From contig JAINUG010000015.1 in assembly GCA_029706075.1 (NCBI GenBank), positions 6,532,154-6,596,153 of the forward strand: DNA of 64,000 bases. Direction: 5' to 3'. Below, piece after piece: positions 61,890 to 64,000 of this stretch (positions are counted from its first letter, which is position 1; every line of letters starts with the position of its first letter). The DNA is from Aldrovandia affinis (lineage: Eukaryota; Chordata; Actinopteri; Notacanthiformes; Halosauridae). The position numbers and the translations under genes were made by a program. The notes below the pieces were generated by a model. The model was not told the DNA's origin. It saw only the letters and a program-made list of their open reading frames with translations, and ran no database searches.

Positions 61890-62350
61890 CTATATTAAGG
61901 CCGTTCTCATGATCTCCCAGTAATCTAATCCAGATGTCCTCACAAAAACAAATCTGTTTATAACTGTAATTGCCTGCACATTAAGATTGTCTTTCACATA
62001 AAGGGCCACTCCCACTCCTCTTTTATTAGTTCTATCCTTCCTAAACAATTTGTACCCCTCTACATTATATTCATCCCCATCCGCTGTGCCAAACCATGTC
62101 TCAGTAATCCCAACAATGTCATAACCCCCATTCAACATGACAGCCTCCAGTTCTTTATGCTTCTCGCATTTAAACACATGAACTTCAGAGCCTTACTCAC
62201 ACTTACGTTGTCCTTCCCCTCCACACATAACTGTGCCGAACCACCTCTATTCACATTATGATCCAAAAAATCTTTATTCATTATATCCTCAGATTTATTA
62301 TACTCTGCCCTGGTATCTTCCATCTGGGCAGTCTGTACCTCCCTATCCAT
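61890..62350 (-). pseudogene. CR1 endonuclease domain, partial
   Basis: Two overlapping minus-strand frames. 62132-62350 ends FMCLNARSIKN, the start of the APE-type endonuclease with its catalytic asparagine. 61890-62177 continues with GYDIVGITETWFG (the catalytic glutamate in ITETW), GYKLFRKDR, and GVGVALYVKDN. The second half of the domain is missing or scrambled. In a working element this domain nicks the target DNA. Confidence 0.85.
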
Positions 62351-62863
62351 AATACTACTACTACTGGTTGATTTTGAGACTTTGTGACCCCAAGATGCAA
62401 CTAAAGTCTGCAGTGGTTAGTGGTATGTTTAACCATTTATGCATTTTTTAATCCATTACCAGACTTCTGTAGGTCAGCAACCCTCTGTCTCTTTTGATTT
62501 GACAGACAGATGGGTGACACATGGATTTTACATGTATGTTATCTCATTTTTATACCCTAGTGAAACAGAAAATGATCAAAATACAATTCATTAAGAATTA
62601 ACTTTCTTAGAGATTAACTTTATTTTAATTTTATTGCAGATTACACTTTGTTTGGTTTTACTTAAAATAATATTTAGGGGTGCCAATAATTTTGACACCT
62701 AGGTTTTTAAGAAAATAGTCAATAAAAAGAAAAGACAAATTATAATAATTGTATTAGAATCAAATGATATAGTTTTCCCATATGTTTAAGTGTAAAAGAG
62801 AGCTTATTACCAGTGTTGTTTACTTTCATCAAGGGTGCCAAAATATTCTGGACCTGACTATAT

Positions 62864-64000
62864 ATTCTCTATAGATCTACAATACAACTGGAATATCAGG
62901 AGACTGTAATGTGATTATTAGAAACAGTGAACATAAGAAATATATATGTCGATATAATATATATATCTTATATTATATCTATCGATATAATATATTTTTA
63001 CGAGGAAGTGTATTCCTTCAAGGAAACAGGGAACACAGTGTACATTTAGGATATTTCTGAATGACTTCATTCTGTGTTGGCAGAAATACTTACAGCTTTC
63101 TCAGAGAGCCCATATACATTGTGTAATAGAATAGTGCAACGATTCAACAATCAAATTGTGTAATGTTCAGATGATGTTCTGTTGTTGCTTTCTCCTGACT
63201 GTTTAGGTATGTCTTGTTAAACAACTTGCTATATTTAGCAGTCGCTACCTACCCCGGTGTCTTTGACTTGGTTCTACCCCCTTTCCTTCCCCTTTTTTTC
63301 TTTTGCCTTCTTAGAGTTCATTTTGTTGATTCTGTTGGTTCTGCTGTTCTATTGATTAGTCAATTGTGTGTTTAATTATTAAATGGTGCCATGATCAGAA
63401 CTAGTTCATTGATTCATTTCCCTAGTAATTGTATTAATAAAAATTCTGATTATCGATATATTTGCTGCCCTGTCTTTTGTTTAGCATAAATTGGGTTCTA
63501 CTGACAATCGTTCTCACCAACTGAATATTGAATCAGTATACGTTGATGCGACCCCTGCTAATGTCACTACAGTAGCCTTAACTCAATTTTCTTTACTGGG
63601 TAATTATGATAAGTGCTCTTTGAAAATATGACAATAAATCATATAATTGATCATAAAAATCATCTATACTTTTGTGAACTTGTTCATTGACAGAATTCAC
63701 TTTTGTTCTCAATCAGAATGTCATCCATTTTCATCACCAGGTAATATCATTCCATCATCTGTCCTTTTAGTAACCAAAGTGCTACAGAACCAAATGACCT
63801 AATATACACTTATGTCTGTAATATCATTAAACTAATGGATATATTACTGCCACAGAATTATGATCTGCGGTTTTGTGTAGATAACACCAATTGATCCCTG
63901 TCAGCAAACGTACTTTCATGAAACAGAATTCTCCCAGGTACCACACCCATACTGTAGAATGTATTGTTCTCCCCGCCCCCATTGAGTCATCTAAGATCTC
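62864..64000. other. unassigned DNA
   Basis: 62938-62998 is an imperfect TCGATATAATATA palindrome-like AT stretch. 63180-63560 has a pyrimidine-rich run, an AATAAAAATTC motif and TGTTTAGCAT text that faintly resemble an LTR, but no paired ends or target duplication can be shown. Confidence 0.45.

Larger units (their letters stand above)
60112..62372 (-). mobile_element. CR1-clade LINE, copy B, about 2.3 kb
   Basis: The 3' end, with the TAAGAACATAAGAA tail, is at 60112. The 5' side reaches into the start of the second reading frame near 62350. It has endonuclease and reverse transcriptase sequence in the right order, with part of the endonuclease and of the linker to the polymerase missing (between about 61890 and 61711). 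It lies within the Tc1-like element above and is the more complete of the two CR1 copies. Confidence 0.92.
59885..62861. mobile_element. Tc1-like element split by a CR1 LINE
   Basis: The left end CAGTCAGGACCAGAAATATTGG (59885) and the right end, read on the minus strand, AGTCAGGTCCAGAATATTTTGG (to 62861) form inverted repeats, each with TA outside (59883-59884 and about 62862-62863). Without the LINE only about 715 bases remain. The right arm contains ACTTTGTGACCCCAAGATGC (62379-62398), which belongs to the transposase-coding strand of this common fish Tc1-like family read in reverse. No transposase domain can be traced. Confidence 0.85.

Noticed and set aside
62938-62998. AT-rich palindrome as a replication origin or recombination site
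   Set aside because: The arms are imperfect and made of simple TATA steps, which arise easily in AT-rich DNA.
63160-63575. Second solo LTR near the end of the window
   Set aside because: It has an AATAAA-like signal and a pyrimidine run, but no matching end motif or target duplication could be found on the two sides.

Overview
This is vertebrate DNA, almost certainly from a ray-finned (teleost) fish. The sequence is AT-rich, long reading frames occur only inside transposons, and the repeat mix is typically teleost: several Tc1-like transposons and their deletion derivatives, hAT and PIF/Harbinger elements, L2 and CR1 LINEs, tRNA-headed SINEs and long (CA)n, (CT)n and (TCAC)n tracts. The exact lineage cannot be fixed from sequence alone. 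I found no exon of a host protein gene, no rRNA, no functional tRNA and no CRISPR. The window reads as an intergenic gene desert or the inside of a very large intron.

Layout. 1-4.9 kb is mostly unassigned DNA with one MITE-like repeat and one SINE. 5.0-6.0 kb is a Tc1-like element deleted in its catalytic half. 8.9-10.0 kb is a CR1 LINE fragment. 15.5-16.4 kb holds L2 LINE tails and a minisatellite. 17.3-18.6 kb is a nearly full-length dead Tc1-like element (copy A). 21.5-29.3 kb is a cluster of small DNA transposons: hAT MITEs with 8-bp target duplications, a 531-bp Tc1 derivative, a second and reversed copy of the 17.3 kb element (copy B) that carries a nested hAT and an internal micro-inversion, and an hAT element split by a SINE. 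30.4-32.9 kb is a Harbinger-type element with a Myb/SANT-like reading frame. 35.5-37.2 kb is a terminal-inverted-repeat element with a nested MITE-like repeat and a LINE-derived coding scrap. 38.6-40.1 kb is an hAT element with a perfect 8-bp target duplication that has swallowed part of a Harbinger element.

44-53 kb holds an hAT fold-back, a SINE, two longer copies of the same Harbinger family (45.3 and 51.4 kb) with recognisable transposase relics, a SINE whose tail grew into a (TCAC)n microsatellite, a reverse-strand L2 LINE, a 152-bp tandem duplication and a solo LTR. 53.3-59.9 kb is mainly single-copy DNA with candidate regulatory sequence, including a 20-bp perfect palindrome built from two octamer motifs. 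59.9-62.9 kb is a Tc1-like element split by a 2.3 kb CR1 LINE. The last 1.1 kb is unassigned.

The genes that can be recognised are all selfish, and most are visibly broken: Tc1 and Harbinger transposases and LINE reverse transcriptases. The most informative material is the set of insertions into insertions. Their target duplications, together with one matching empty site, give a relative order of events. No previously undescribed biological system is convincingly visible.
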